The notes: generated by a model from the letters alone, not told the origin. DNA of 64,000 bases from Streptomyces pseudovenezuelae (GCF_001513955.1 NZ_KQ948146.1:520363-584362); one strand, 5' to 3'. Shown: positions 37,338 through 47,435, numbered from the stretch's first letter. Made by a program: numbers and translations.

Positions 37338-38578
37338 CTGTTGTCCCCATCCCCCCTGCTCGCGCGGATGTCCCCGCCGCGAGTCTGTGCTGCCCGCCCC
37401 GCGATCACGGTGCGGTACTCGTCAACCAGACGGTCAAGGCCGACCGCCGGGCTGAAACCCTGTTGGTAACGGAGCCGGGCCGCCCGGCCCAGCTCCCGGT
37501 TGTGGTCCGGCTCCGCCGCGATCCGGCGTATGCAGGACGCGAGGGAGGCGGACTCCCCCGGCTGGTGCAGCAGTCCGGTCACCCCATCCTCGACGAGTTC
37601 GACGAAGGCGCCGTGGCCGGCGGCGACGACCGGGACCCCGGCCGCCATCGCCTCCACGACCACCAGGCCGAACGCCTCCAGCCATGTCGAGGGAGCCACC
37701 ACGGCGACCGACCGCGCGATGGCCTTCTGGCACTCCGCCGTGTCGTACAGGCCGACGTACCGCACGTCGTCCCGGCCCGCCGCCCAGGCGATGACCTCTG
37801 CCTCCAGCGGTCCCGTGCCGGCGATCACAAGCGGTACCCCCACCCCGCCGCTCGCCGCGATCTCGTCCCACGCGGCCATCAGCAGCCGTACGCCCTTGGC
37901 CTCCGCGAGCCGGCCGAGATAGAGCACGTGCTCGCCGGCGTCCGTGCGGCGCGCGTCCGGGTCGGGCACGAAGTTGTGCTTCACCGCCAGCCGCTCGGCC
38001 GGCATCCCGGCCCGCACCAGGACGTCGCGCTGCGCCGCGGAGATGCAGAAGAAGCGCTCCACACCGGACCACCACCGCCGCCGGTTGGCCGACAGGCTGA
38101 CCGCGAGCGGCACGGTCGCGAGACGGGAGCCCCGGTAGCAGCCGTGCCGGACGGCGGGCAGGGGCACCTTCGATCCGACGCATTCGGTGCACGGCCGGCC
38201 GTCCCGCTGCAGGGTGCCGGGCGGGCAGACCTGGGTGTAGTTGTGCAGCGTCGCCACGGCGGGCACGCCGGCGTCGGCGCAGGCGGCGAGGACCGCGGGC
38301 GACAGGAGCGGGAAGACGTTGTGGACGTGGACGATGTCCGGCCGCTCGGCGCGGAGCCGGGTGGCGAGTTCGGTGCGGACCGCCGGGTTCCACGGCACCC
38401 GCAGGGGCACCGCGACCTTGGCGAGGAGGGACATGGCGCCGATGTCGTCGCTGCGCCGCTCGAACGTCTCGACCTGGTGGCCGCCCTCGCGCAGCAGCTC
38501 CACCTCCTGGTCGACGACCTTGTTCTCGCCGCTCGGCTGCGCCGAGCCGTAACGGTTGTGCACCACGAGGACGTGCAT
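37334..38578 (-). CDS. Glycosyltransferase family 4
   Basis: 414 residues from ATG 38578, GGAGGTGAGC immediately upstream. GT-B fold: VVHNRYGSAQPSGENKVV, then a Cys-rich loop (YTQVCPPGTLQRDGRPCTEC), and the C-terminal donor site EAFGLVVVEAMAAGVPVVA. The Cys-rich loop is found in exopolysaccharide GT4 enzymes. Donor sugar unknown. Confidence 0.94.
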   Translation of the reverse strand: MHVLVVHNRYGSAQPSGENKVVDQEVELLREGGHQVETFERRSDDIGAMSLLAKVAVPLRVPWNPAVRTELATRLRAERPDIVHVHNVFPLLSPAVLAACADAGVPAVATLHNYTQVCPPGTLQRDGRPCTECVGSKVPLPAVRHGCYRGSRLATVPLAVSLSANRRRWWSGVERFFCISAAQRDVLVRAGMPAERLAVKHNFVPDPDARRTDAGEHVLYLGRLAEAKGVRLLMAAWDEIAASGGVGVPLVIAGTGPLEAEVIAWAAGRDDVRYVGLYDTAECQKAIARSVAVVAPSTWLEAFGLVVVEAMAAGVPVVAAGHGAFVELVEDGVTGLLHQPGESASLASCIRRIAAEPDHNRELGRAARLRYQQGFSPAVGLDRLVDEYRTVIAGRAAQTRGGDIRASRGDGDNR

Positions 38579-38580
38579 GC

Positions 38581-39813
38581 TCACCTCACCTCCGCTCTCT
38601 TGGCCCAGCGCGGGACGCGTTGTCGGGGGACGACGGGCGTCGCGAGGGGGGTGGCCTCGGCAGGTGCCACCAACAGGGCGGCGGCCAGGGCCAGATGCAG
38701 CAGATACGGCGAGGCGTCGCCGAGGCCGGCCTCGGTGTACGACGCGATCGCGCAGTAGCTGATCAGGAAGATCGCGCAGGCCCGCTGGAGCGACGGCGGC
38801 CGCAGCAACGCGACGCCGCCCAGCACGATGATGATCGCCGCGACGAGTGTGACGCCGATCAGGCCCTGCTCGTTGTAGACGGCCAGCCAGCTGTTGTCGA
38901 TCGGCAGGCCGCCGAACGACTTGTCGCCCAGACCCACGCCGAACCACTGCTCCCCGGTCGTCCGGGGCGCGGCCAGCAGGGCGTCCCAGACCTTGGCGCG
39001 ACCGGTGAGGCTGGAGAAGTTGTCCTTGCTCTGCCCGCGCAGGAACCACGCCTGCAGCGCGGAGGCGAACCCCACCGCGGCCACCGTGGCGATCACCACC
39101 GCCCAGGTGAAGAAGCGGCGGGCCGCGGCGCTGGTGAGCAGGAGCGAGCCGATCGCCAGCACCAGCCCGAGGAGCAGGCCGAGTGTGGCCGTTCGGGTAT
39201 GGGTCAGCGCGAGCAGGACGAGTGAGGGCACGATGACGACCGCCGCGCTGGTCCGGTCGGTCCGGCGGCCCAGGAGGAGCAGCACGGTGAGCCCGATGAT
39301 CACCGCGGCGTACTGGCCGATCTGCGGCGGCGTGAGCGGCCACAGCGCGCCGACCAGCCGCCCGCCGTAGAGGTCCGGCAGGGCCGCGCCCGGGGAGACG
39401 ACCAGGCCGAGGGCCACCGATCCGAGCACCGCGAAGTACATCCGGATGTGGTGCCGTACGAACGTCAGGGTGCCGTCCCACCAGCGGCTGAGCAGCCACA
39501 GCGTGCCGACGAAGAGCGTCAGCCGGAAGCAGCGGAACAGCGCGCCGAACCCGGACTCCAGGTGAGCGCTGGAGATCACGCTCGTCACCAGCAGCAGGGT
39601 GAGCAGGAAGACGTATGCGCTGCCGCGGATGCGCAGCCGGGCATTGACCGCGAGGGCCAACGCGAACGCGAGGACCAGCGCGCCCATGGTGACCATCTGG
39701 ATGAGGGAGCGGGGCAACGGGACGATGGTCTTCGCCCCGGCGGAGCCGAGCGTGTTGAGGACCAGCAGTCCCCAGACCACCCCGACGATCTTCGGTGTGT
39801 GCTCTGTCTCCAT
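38581..39813 (-). CDS. O-antigen ligase/polymerase-like membrane protein (Wzy role)
   Basis: 410 residues from ATG 39813. Around eleven or twelve transmembrane segments with a large extracytoplasmic loop that includes SKDNFSSLTGRAKVWDALL and FGVGLGDKSFGGLPIDNSWL, characteristic of the WaaL/Wzy O-antigen ligase superfamily. In a Wzx/Wzy cluster it is the probable polymerase. Upstream spacing from the beta-helix gene is one base. Confidence 0.88.
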   Translation of the reverse strand: METEHTPKIVGVVWGLLVLNTLGSAGAKTIVPLPRSLIQMVTMGALVLAFALALAVNARLRIRGSAYVFLLTLLLVTSVISSAHLESGFGALFRCFRLTLFVGTLWLLSRWWDGTLTFVRHHIRMYFAVLGSVALGLVVSPGAALPDLYGGRLVGALWPLTPPQIGQYAAVIIGLTVLLLLGRRTDRTSAAVVIVPSLVLLALTHTRTATLGLLLGLVLAIGSLLLTSAAARRFFTWAVVIATVAAVGFASALQAWFLRGQSKDNFSSLTGRAKVWDALLAAPRTTGEQWFGVGLGDKSFGGLPIDNSWLAVYNEQGLIGVTLVAAIIIVLGGVALLRPPSLQRACAIFLISYCAIASYTEAGLGDASPYLLHLALAAALLVAPAEATPLATPVVPRQRVPRWAKRAEVR

Positions 39814-39814
39814 C

Positions 39815-41362
39815 TCAACCACCGGCCTTCGGGTCGGAGTCGAGCGTGCTGCCCGTGTCCTGTCGGTTCGGCATGCCCTGCCAGCTCGGGAATTCGAGCG
39901 TCCTGCTCGGGTCGTGGACGACGAACTTCCACGGCCCGACATAGACGTTGTCGTGCCAGCGGTTGTGCTGCTGCTGCGTGATCGCGTCGGCCACCTTCTC
40001 GCCCTTGTACGGCGACCAGTCCGGATAGGTGCCGTAGTTGGACAGCACCGCCATCCGGTCGCACTTCGTCGTGCACTTGACGACGGATGTGTCCAGCACG
40101 AAGCGGTTGTCGTGGATGTCCACCCGCTGGGTCTTCCACCGGCAGTCGGCGTAGAGCGGCGCCCTGGCGATCGCCGGCTCCGCGCAGCTGCCGGTCTTCT
40201 TCACCAGCAACGTGCAGTCACCGGAGGAGGTGTTGGCCGGGCTGTTGCAGAACCGGTCGGCGTTCTCCCACAGGGTGATCCCGGACCAGTTGTTCTCCAG
40301 CAGGTTCCGGTAGATCTCGATCTTGTCGGTGCGGGCCTTGACCCGCGGTTCCCCGCCCGACTCGGACAGGTAGATCGTGGCGAACGGGAAGCTGTCACCG
40401 GCCTCGGCCGCCTTGCGGCCCTCGACCCAGTTGTTCCGCCGGATCGTGTTGTTCCGGATGATCGCGTTGTAGCTGATCTCGTAGATCAGCGCGGCACCGT
40501 CGTTGGCCTCGATGACGTTGTTCTCGATGAGGAAGTCGTTGTTGTTGGTGTCCGCCCACAAGCCGGTTCCCCGGTTGTCGTGCACCCAGTTCCCCCGGAT
40601 GTCGGCGCCGTCGACGGCCCAGAACTTGATGCCTCCGGTGCAGCCGCAGCCCTGCTTGCGCCGCTCCCAGTCGCCGGTGTTGTTGCCGACGATCTCGTTG
40701 CCCTCGACCACCAGGCCGGCGAGACGGCCGCTGCCCTTGTACGCGTTCATGCCGTACTGGCCGTTGTTCCTGAGGCAGTTGGCGCGGACCCGCTGGCGGG
40801 CACCCGCCATCAGCCCGGCACCGTCGTTGTCCTGGATCGTGGAGTCCTCGATCACCCATCCGTCGGCCGAGTCGTGGTTGACCACGCCCTCGTCGGACGG
40901 TGCCGCGAAACGCTGCACGGTCAGGTAGCGGATGGTGACGTCCTCGGCGCTGCCGCTGAACGCGTACTGGTTCTTCTTCCCGCCGTCGAGCACCGCGCCC
41001 GGCGCGCCGAGGTAGCGGTCCCCCTTCTTGGGCACGACCTGGGCGAAGCGGTCCGGGTCGAGCCGGTGCTTGCCCGGCCGGAGCCAGAACGTGGTGTTCG
41101 GGGGGTTGCTCTTGGTCTTCGCCACCAGGTCGCCGACCTTCGCGGGGTCGACCGTGACCGCGCCCGCGGGTGCCTTGGCCGGCCCGGCCGCGGGGTTGGC
41201 GCACACCCGGGCCAGGGACTCGGACCGGGCCCCGGACGTGGTCGGCACGGCGGTCGGGTTCGCACTGGCTTTCGGCGTGCTGCTGTCACAGCCGGTCGCC
41301 GCCAGCAGGGCCAGCGCCAGCGGTGCCACCGCCAACGCCCAGGGCCGCCTCTTGATCACCAC
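39815..41362 (-). CDS. Right-handed parallel beta-helix lipoprotein
   Basis: 515 residues from GTG 41362. Signal peptide ends in the lipobox LAATGC (lipid-modified Cys near residue 25), followed by a Ser/Thr/Pro/Ala linker and then a long right-handed beta-helix (repeated NN and DN turns such as IEDSTIQDNDGAGL, IENNVIEANDGAAL, IRNNTIRRNNWVE). This fold is used by pectate lyases and mannuronan C5-epimerases. No catalytic residues can be assigned with confidence. Next to a heparinase-type lyase, a role in polymer modification outside the membrane is plausible. Confidence 0.88.
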   Translation of the reverse strand: MVIKRRPWALAVAPLALALLAATGCDSSTPKASANPTAVPTTSGARSESLARVCANPAAGPAKAPAGAVTVDPAKVGDLVAKTKSNPPNTTFWLRPGKHRLDPDRFAQVVPKKGDRYLGAPGAVLDGGKKNQYAFSGSAEDVTIRYLTVQRFAAPSDEGVVNHDSADGWVIEDSTIQDNDGAGLMAGARQRVRANCLRNNGQYGMNAYKGSGRLAGLVVEGNEIVGNNTGDWERRKQGCGCTGGIKFWAVDGADIRGNWVHDNRGTGLWADTNNNDFLIENNVIEANDGAALIYEISYNAIIRNNTIRRNNWVEGRKAAEAGDSFPFATIYLSESGGEPRVKARTDKIEIYRNLLENNWSGITLWENADRFCNSPANTSSGDCTLLVKKTGSCAEPAIARAPLYADCRWKTQRVDIHDNRFVLDTSVVKCTTKCDRMAVLSNYGTYPDWSPYKGEKVADAITQQQHNRWHDNVYVGPWKFVVHDPSRTLEFPSWQGMPNRQDTGSTLDSDPKAGG

Positions 41363-41369
41363 GTGCCCC

Positions 41370-43304
41370 CTAGCCGCGGAACCTGAGCACGGTGGTGAAA
41401 CCCGCCGTGCCGTCGGTGGAGCCGGTGCCGATCAGAGTGGTGGCGGGTTCCTTGCGCCCGAATCCGGCGGAGTACCAGCCCAGCGGCGGCTCGCTCTCGC
41501 CGCGGTGCACCTGCCAGGACAGCTCCTCGGGCAGGTCGAGCACCGCGGAGCGGTCCTCGCCGTCGCGGGTCCAGGTGAGCCGGGCCCGGTTCCCGGCCAG
41601 GTCGGCGGTGATCGCCGGGCCGAGGTGGAACGCCAGCCGCACGGTCCGGCGCGGGCCGCTCACCTCGTCGACCAGCCGCAACTCCTGTGCCTCTGCATCC
41701 AGTTCGACCTTGCGGCGGTGGACGGAGCCCTCGTAGCCGTCGTGCTCGGCGGACCAGCGGGCCGGCTCGCCGGACGGGTCCGCGGTCAGGACACGGGTCC
41801 GGGCATGCCGGGTCCACAGGAACGGGCCGCCGGAGACGGACTGGTCGGCGCCGTCCAGCTGCAGGGTGTTGTGGCCGAGGGTGGAGCGGAAGTACTGCCG
41901 CCACTCGGGCTGCCCGTGGTAGCAGTACGTACCCGGGTCGGCGAGCACGTCGACACCGTCGTGCCGGACCTCCACCGACAGCGCGTCCGCGTGGGCGTGC
42001 GCGGCGATGGACAGGAAGCCGTGCGGACCGCCGTCGCAGCGGCACCAGATCTCCTCCGGGCCGCGCAGGATCGTCATGCCCGCGTCGGCGAAGTGGGCCG
42101 GCCGGCTCTCCGGGCGGGTCACCGGCAGCTCGGTGCGCTTGACGAGCGCGGCCAGCAGCGGGGTGCGCACATCGGTGCCGGTCACCTCCGGCCACCAGTC
42201 GAGCCGGCCGAACACGGCCTCCCCGGTGGCCAGCAGCGAGGCCCAGCGGTCGGTGCCCGCGCCGTCCACGATCAGACCGTGCCCGTCGTCCGCGTCGCCC
42301 TGACGCGGCGGCCGGAGCCGGTTGTCCACGACCGCCGCGAGCGCGTCGGTCATGCGCAGCAGCACCAGCCGGACCGTCGCGGGCACCTGCGCCCCGGCCG
42401 CGTCCGCCTCGGCCACCGCGGCCAGGCCGAGCTCCAGGACCAGTCCGTGGTACTCGGTGGCCAGCTCGCGGTTGAGGCCGGAGAGGTAGGTGTTGGCGCG
42501 CAGCTGCCGCTCCAGCGAGCGCAGCGCGCCGGCCCGCCAGCGCGCCGAGGCGGGGAACCAGTCGAACGCGCAGGCCGCGGCCAACTGCCCGGCGTCCTCG
42601 GCGATGACATGGTTGTTCGCCGAGGAGCCCCGGCTGGGGAAGGCGGCCAGCCAGCGCTGGTGGTGCCAGATCTGGTTGCGCGCCACCGGGTTGCCCTCGA
42701 ACAGGTCGGCCGCGCCCGCCCAGCCGTCGAGCAGTCGGCGGATCCACACCCAGGACAGCAGCCGGATGCCCAGCTCGATGCCGCTGATCCAGTGGACACC
42801 GCGCAGCGGCGGGTTGGCCTCCCACCACGACCGCAGGTGCTCGGCCACCCGCTCGGCGTACCGCTCGTTCCCGGTGACCGCGTAGGCGGCCGCGAGCTGG
42901 GTGAGGTACTGGTGCCGGGACGGCTCCCAGATCTGCTTGATGTCCCCGACCGTGTCCTCGCTGCGGTACGGCACGTCGAAGGCGTAGCCCGCAGGGGCCC
43001 GGAGCCCGGTCTTCGGGTCGCGCCACCAGTCCGGGTCGGCCAGGTCGTCGCGGACCACCCCGAAGAACTCGGCGTGCCCGTCCATCAGCCGGTCCGCCTC
43101 GGCGACGAGGCGTTTGGCGGCGTCGGCGGGTACGGCGGCGATGGTCCCGGCGGGCAGCACGGCGGTGAACCGGGCGCCGGTCACGCTCGGGCAGTCGGGC
43201 GGCGCCGACCGCCAGCGCCGTCTGCGCACCGTGTCACCGACTCGGCCGGCGATCTCCTGCGGCCCCATCCGGGACAGCCGCCGGAGGTACCAGCCCACGC
43301 TCAT
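41370..43304 (-). CDS. Heparinase II/III-type lyase family protein
   Basis: 644 residues from ATG 43304. The N-terminal ~350 residues form an alpha-toroid with the family pattern PPLRGVHWISGIELGIRLLSW and SSANNHVIAEDAGQL (Asn, His). The C-terminal beta-sandwich has HGFLSIAAHAHADALSVEV and GTYCYHGQPEWRQYFRSTLG. These are the marks of alginate/heparan-type polysaccharide lyases of family PL-like II/III, usual partner of the two-domain oxidoreductase upstream. No signal peptide is seen. Probably cuts or edits the uronate polymer. Confidence 0.9.
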   Translation of the reverse strand: MSVGWYLRRLSRMGPQEIAGRVGDTVRRRRWRSAPPDCPSVTGARFTAVLPAGTIAAVPADAAKRLVAEADRLMDGHAEFFGVVRDDLADPDWWRDPKTGLRAPAGYAFDVPYRSEDTVGDIKQIWEPSRHQYLTQLAAAYAVTGNERYAERVAEHLRSWWEANPPLRGVHWISGIELGIRLLSWVWIRRLLDGWAGAADLFEGNPVARNQIWHHQRWLAAFPSRGSSANNHVIAEDAGQLAAACAFDWFPASARWRAGALRSLERQLRANTYLSGLNRELATEYHGLVLELGLAAVAEADAAGAQVPATVRLVLLRMTDALAAVVDNRLRPPRQGDADDGHGLIVDGAGTDRWASLLATGEAVFGRLDWWPEVTGTDVRTPLLAALVKRTELPVTRPESRPAHFADAGMTILRGPEEIWCRCDGGPHGFLSIAAHAHADALSVEVRHDGVDVLADPGTYCYHGQPEWRQYFRSTLGHNTLQLDGADQSVSGGPFLWTRHARTRVLTADPSGEPARWSAEHDGYEGSVHRRKVELDAEAQELRLVDEVSGPRRTVRLAFHLGPAITADLAGNRARLTWTRDGEDRSAVLDLPEELSWQVHRGESEPPLGWYSAGFGRKEPATTLIGTGSTDGTAGFTTVLRFRG

Positions 43305-43306
43305 GG

Positions 43307-45481
43307 TCACTTGGACCCCGCCAACGTCACCGGCACGCCACCGGCCAGGCCGGCCTGCACGGCCAGGGTGGCCGCCGTGGTGGCCACCAGCGACTGAAGC
43401 GGCACCGGCATCGGCCCACCGGTCCGAACCGCCTTGACGAACGCGGCCAGTTCGGCGTTCTGGCCCTTGTCCCGCGCCTTGGGCAGCCTCGAACTGACCC
43501 ACTTCTTACGGCCGTACACCGAGGCCCGCACGAAGTCGTCGAGCCGCAGCGCGCGGCCGTCGGCGACCAAGTCCAGCGTCTCCTTGGGGAAGCCGGACGG
43601 GCCGGTGGTGACGTAACTGATGGTGGCGGTGGAACCGTCCGGGTAGCGCAGCACGACCTGGAGGTCCTCGTTGCCGGACGTGGCGGTCGCGTACACCGAC
43701 ACCGGGTCCGCGTCGAGCAGCCAGCTCGCCGTGTCGATGAAGTGGCCGCCCTCGCCCGCGAACCGCGAGCCCTCGGTGCCCTGCTGGAGGTACCAGCTGC
43801 CGTGCGTGAGACGGCCCGCGTTGACCAGGTAGCGGAGGTGCGCCGGACCGGTCCGGGTGCCGAAGTGCGTCCTGGCCTCCTGGAGCAGCGGTGCGAAGCG
43901 GCGGTTGAAGCCCACCTGGAGCCGGTCGTTGCCGGACTCCTCCACCGCCGCGAGCACGCCGGCCAGTTCGTCCTCGGTGAGCGCCAGGGGCTTCTCCACG
44001 AACACGGTCTTGCCGGCCAGCAGTGCCTGCCGGGTCAGTTCGGCGTGCGAGCTGTGCCGGGTGACCACGAAGACCGCGTCGACGGACTTGTCGCCGAGCA
44101 CGGCGTCAAGGTCGGTGGTCGCCTCCTTGAAGCCGAACTTGCGCTGCGCGTTGGCCCCGGACAGCGAGGTCGTGGTGACCACGGTCGCCAGCTCGACGCC
44201 CTCGCGCCGGGCGAGGTGCGGCAGCAGCATCGACGTCGCGTAGTTGCCGGCGCCGACGAACGCGAGGCGCACCGGGGTCTTGGCGGTCCGGGCGGGCGTC
44301 GGCTTCACGTTCACCGCGGGCACGGCCACCGACGGGGCCTCGGTCTCCTGGGCGTCCTGTTCGGGGTACCGGAACAGCGCGGTGATGGCCTTCAGCTCGC
44401 CGTCCTTGAGGCGCTGGTAGGTCTCGACGGCGTCGTCGAAGTCGGCGACATGGGAGATCAGGGGCTCCACGTCGACGCGCCCGCGGGCCATGAGGTCGAG
44501 GAAGCACGCCAGGTTGCGGCGCTCGGTCCAGCGCACGTAGCCGATCGGGTAGTCGCGCCCCTCCAGCTCGTACGACGGGTCGTAGCGCCCGGGGCCGTAG
44601 CTGCGGGAGAAGCGGACGTCGAGTTCCTTCTCGTAGTACGCGTTCCACGGCAGGTCCAGGCGGCACTTGCCGATGTCGACGACCCGGCCGCGGTCCCGGC
44701 AGAGGCGCGCGGCCAGCTCGACGGGCTGGTTGCTGCCGCCGCCGGCGGCCAGGTACACCTGGTCGACGCCGTGGCCATCGGTGAGTTCGGCCACCGCTGC
44801 CTCCACGGCCGCGGAACCGGGGTCGCCGGCCGCCGCGGCGCCCAGGCTCTCGGCGAGTTCACAGCGCGAGGGGTCGGGGTCGGCGCCGACGACACGGACT
44901 CCCCCAGCGGTGAGGAGCTGCACCACCAACTGCCCGATCAGGCCGAGGCCGATGACCAGCGCGACCTCGCCGAGCTGCGGCTCGCCCTGGCGGACGCCCT
45001 GCATCGCGATCGATCCGACGGTGCCGAAGGCCGCGTGCCGGGGCGCGAGGCCGTCCGGCACCGGCGCGTAGAGGTTCTTCGGCACCCAGTTCAGCTCGGC
45101 GTGCAGCGCGTGCTCGTTGCCGGCGCAGGCCACGAGGTCGCCGACCTTCACGTCGTCGATCCCGGCGCCGACCTCCTCGACCACCCCGCACAGCGAGTAG
45201 CCCAGCGGGGTGTAGGAGTCCAGCTTGCCCATCACCTTGCGGTAGGTGGCGGGCACCCCGTTGGTGGCCACGCTCTGCATGACCTTGGCCACCTGGTCGG
45301 GGCGGGAGCGGGCCTTGCCCAGCATCGACATGCCGGCCTCGGACACCTTCATCATCTCGGTGCCGGTGGAGATCAGCGAGAAGGCACTGCGGACCAGCAC
45401 ACCGCCCGGCTTGCACCCCGGCACCGGCACGTCGAGCACCGCAAGCTCGCCGCTCTTGTAGTTCTGTACTACCTGTTTCAC
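43307..45481 (-). CDS. Two-domain oxidoreductase (Zn-alcohol dehydrogenase + Gfo/Idh/MocA)
   Basis: 724 residues from ATG 45481. Residues ~1-350 are a medium-chain dehydrogenase (VIGLGLIGQLVVQLLTA), and residues ~390-724 are a Gfo/Idh/MocA domain (FVGAGNYATSMLLPHLA, then VFVEKPLALTEDEL). The fusion is a recognised family often placed beside heparinase II/III-type genes in polysaccharide clusters. Its reaction is not established; oxidation or epimerisation of a sugar nucleotide is likely. Confidence 0.92.
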   Translation of the reverse strand: MKQVVQNYKSGELAVLDVPVPGCKPGGVLVRSAFSLISTGTEMMKVSEAGMSMLGKARSRPDQVAKVMQSVATNGVPATYRKVMGKLDSYTPLGYSLCGVVEEVGAGIDDVKVGDLVACAGNEHALHAELNWVPKNLYAPVPDGLAPRHAAFGTVGSIAMQGVRQGEPQLGEVALVIGLGLIGQLVVQLLTAGGVRVVGADPDPSRCELAESLGAAAAGDPGSAAVEAAVAELTDGHGVDQVYLAAGGGSNQPVELAARLCRDRGRVVDIGKCRLDLPWNAYYEKELDVRFSRSYGPGRYDPSYELEGRDYPIGYVRWTERRNLACFLDLMARGRVDVEPLISHVADFDDAVETYQRLKDGELKAITALFRYPEQDAQETEAPSVAVPAVNVKPTPARTAKTPVRLAFVGAGNYATSMLLPHLARREGVELATVVTTTSLSGANAQRKFGFKEATTDLDAVLGDKSVDAVFVVTRHSSHAELTRQALLAGKTVFVEKPLALTEDELAGVLAAVEESGNDRLQVGFNRRFAPLLQEARTHFGTRTGPAHLRYLVNAGRLTHGSWYLQQGTEGSRFAGEGGHFIDTASWLLDADPVSVYATATSGNEDLQVVLRYPDGSTATISYVTTGPSGFPKETLDLVADGRALRLDDFVRASVYGRKKWVSSRLPKARDKGQNAELAAFVKAVRTGGPMPVPLQSLVATTAATLAVQAGLAGGVPVTLAGSK

Positions 45482-45497
45482 CGAAGTCCCCTGATTC

Positions 45498-47432
45498 CTA
45501 AGCCGTTTGCCGAGTGCTCTGGCCGGACCCGGAGGTCGCGTCGCGATACCAGTACTCGAGGGTCAGCACATGCCACAGATGCTTGGAGAAGTCCTGCTGC
45601 CCGGCGGCGTCCTCGGCGACCATCCGCTTCAGCGCGTCGCGGCGCAGGAACCCGGAGCGCACGAGCTCGCCGTCGTTGACCACCTCGCGCACCAGCGGGG
45701 CCAGATCCCGGCTCATCCAGGCCCGCAGCGGGGCGCTGAACAGGCCCTTGGGCCGGTAGACGATCTCCCGGGGCAGGATCGAGGTGGCCGCCTCCTTGAG
45801 GACGGCCTTCCCCTGTCGTCCGGCGATCTTGCGGTCGCCCGGCACGGTGAACGCCGCCTTGACCACCTCGACGTCCACGTACGGCACCCGCACCTCGGTC
45901 GACGCGGCCATGCTGGAGCGGTCCGTGTAGGCCAGGTTCAGGCCCGGCAGGAACATCCGGGCGTCCGCCAGGCACATGCGGTTGACGAAGTCGTCGAGCT
46001 CGTTGTCCTGGTAGATGTCGGCATGCTCGGTCACCACGTCGTCGACCGTCCCCGCCAGGTCCGGGTCGATCAGGGCGAGCAGGTCGTCCTGGTCGTACAT
46101 GGTGTAGCTGCGCCGGAACGCGGTCTCCTCCGGCAGATCGGCGAAGGAGAGGAACCGCTTCGCGAAGCGGACGGACCTGAGGCCCCTGCGGGACGTGGCG
46201 ACCGGCAGCCGGTCCACGGCCGCGGACAGTCCGCGCCGCAGGGGGCGCGGGACGCGCTGGTAGCGCAGGGCGAGCAGGTTGGCCAGGTGCTTGCGGTACC
46301 CGGCGAACAGCTCGTCGGCGCCCATCCCCGAGAGCATCACCTTGACGCCGGCCTCCCGGGCGGCCTGGCAGATCAGGAAGGTGTTGATCGCGGCGGGGTC
46401 GCCGATCGGCTCGTCCAGGTGGTACGTCATCTGTGGCAGCAGGTCCAGCACGTTCGGGGCGATCTCGATCTCGTGGAGGTCGACGCCGAACCGCTCGGCC
46501 ACCTGCCGGGCGTAGCGGAGGTCGTCGGGCATGGCCTCGAACCTGGCGTCCTCGGCGCGGAACCCGATCGTGTAGGCGGAGATCCCCGGCTGGTGACGGG
46601 CCGCGAGGGCGGTCAGCCAGCTGGAGTCGAGGCCGCCGGACAGGAAGGTCGCCACGGGTACGTCGGAGAGCAGGTGCTGCCGGGTCGACTCCTCGACGAC
46701 GGCGGCCAGATCCGGCCGTTCACCGGCCCGGGCCCGCTCCTGGCCCTCGGCGGCGACGTCCTTCAGGTTCCAGAACCGGCCGCGCTCCACCCGGCCGTCG
46801 GGGCGGCACCGGAGCCAGCTGCCCGGCGGCAGCTTCTCGGCTTCGCGGAAGGCGCAGCGTGAGTCCGGCACCCAGTAGTAGAGCAGCGAGGCCACCAGCG
46901 CCGCATGGTCCACCTCCAGTTTGCCGCCGGCCGCGCCGGCGAGCGCCTTGAGCTCGGAGGCGAACATCAGGCCCTCGCCGCGCCGGAGCACGAACAGCGG
47001 CTTGATGCCCAACTGGTCGCGGACCAGAACCAGTTCACCGGTGCGCTCGTCGAAGATGCCGAACGCGAACATGCCGCGCAGCCGGGGCAGACAGTCCGTG
47101 CCCCAGCGCCGCCACGCCTCAAGGAGCACCTCGGTGTCGGAGGTGCCGCGGAAGCGCACCCCGGCGGACTCCAACTCGGCCCGCAGCTCGGGCGCGTTGT
47201 ACAGCTCGCCGTTGTACGTCAGGACGAGGCCGTCCTTGGCCATCGGCTGGGCGCCGGTCTCGGACAGGTCGATGATGGACAGCCGGCGGTGCCCGAGCTG
47301 CACCTCGCCGTCACCGACGGGGTGGCCGTAGCGGCCCGACCCGTCCGGGCCGCGGTGGGCGAGGGTGTCGGTGAGCCGGTCGGTGACGATCTTGCCGTCC
47401 GGCCATCGGTACGTCCCTGCGATGCCACACAT
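45498..47432 (-). CDS. asnB: Asparagine synthetase B-like, glutamine-hydrolysing
   Basis: 644 residues from ATG 47432. N-terminal class II glutamine amidotransferase with the catalytic Cys2 (MCGIAGTYRW) and the C-terminal synthetase P-loop-like FLSGGLDSSWL. Both domains look intact. In polysaccharide clusters such proteins (WbpS-like) are thought to amidate uronic acid carboxyl groups instead of making asparagine. The nearby AlgD-like dehydrogenase would supply a uronic acid, fitting that role. Confidence 0.92.
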   Translation of the reverse strand: MCGIAGTYRWPDGKIVTDRLTDTLAHRGPDGSGRYGHPVGDGEVQLGHRRLSIIDLSETGAQPMAKDGLVLTYNGELYNAPELRAELESAGVRFRGTSDTEVLLEAWRRWGTDCLPRLRGMFAFGIFDERTGELVLVRDQLGIKPLFVLRRGEGLMFASELKALAGAAGGKLEVDHAALVASLLYYWVPDSRCAFREAEKLPPGSWLRCRPDGRVERGRFWNLKDVAAEGQERARAGERPDLAAVVEESTRQHLLSDVPVATFLSGGLDSSWLTALAARHQPGISAYTIGFRAEDARFEAMPDDLRYARQVAERFGVDLHEIEIAPNVLDLLPQMTYHLDEPIGDPAAINTFLICQAAREAGVKVMLSGMGADELFAGYRKHLANLLALRYQRVPRPLRRGLSAAVDRLPVATSRRGLRSVRFAKRFLSFADLPEETAFRRSYTMYDQDDLLALIDPDLAGTVDDVVTEHADIYQDNELDDFVNRMCLADARMFLPGLNLAYTDRSSMAASTEVRVPYVDVEVVKAAFTVPGDRKIAGRQGKAVLKEAATSILPREIVYRPKGLFSAPLRAWMSRDLAPLVREVVNDGELVRSGFLRRDALKRMVAEDAAGQQDFSKHLWHVLTLEYWYRDATSGSGQSTRQTA

Positions 47433-47435
47433 GTC

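Noticed and set aside
39599..41386. Forward frame opposite the beta-helix lipoprotein
   Set aside because: Val/Asp-rich antisense shadow; the reverse frame has a lipobox and beta-helix repeats.
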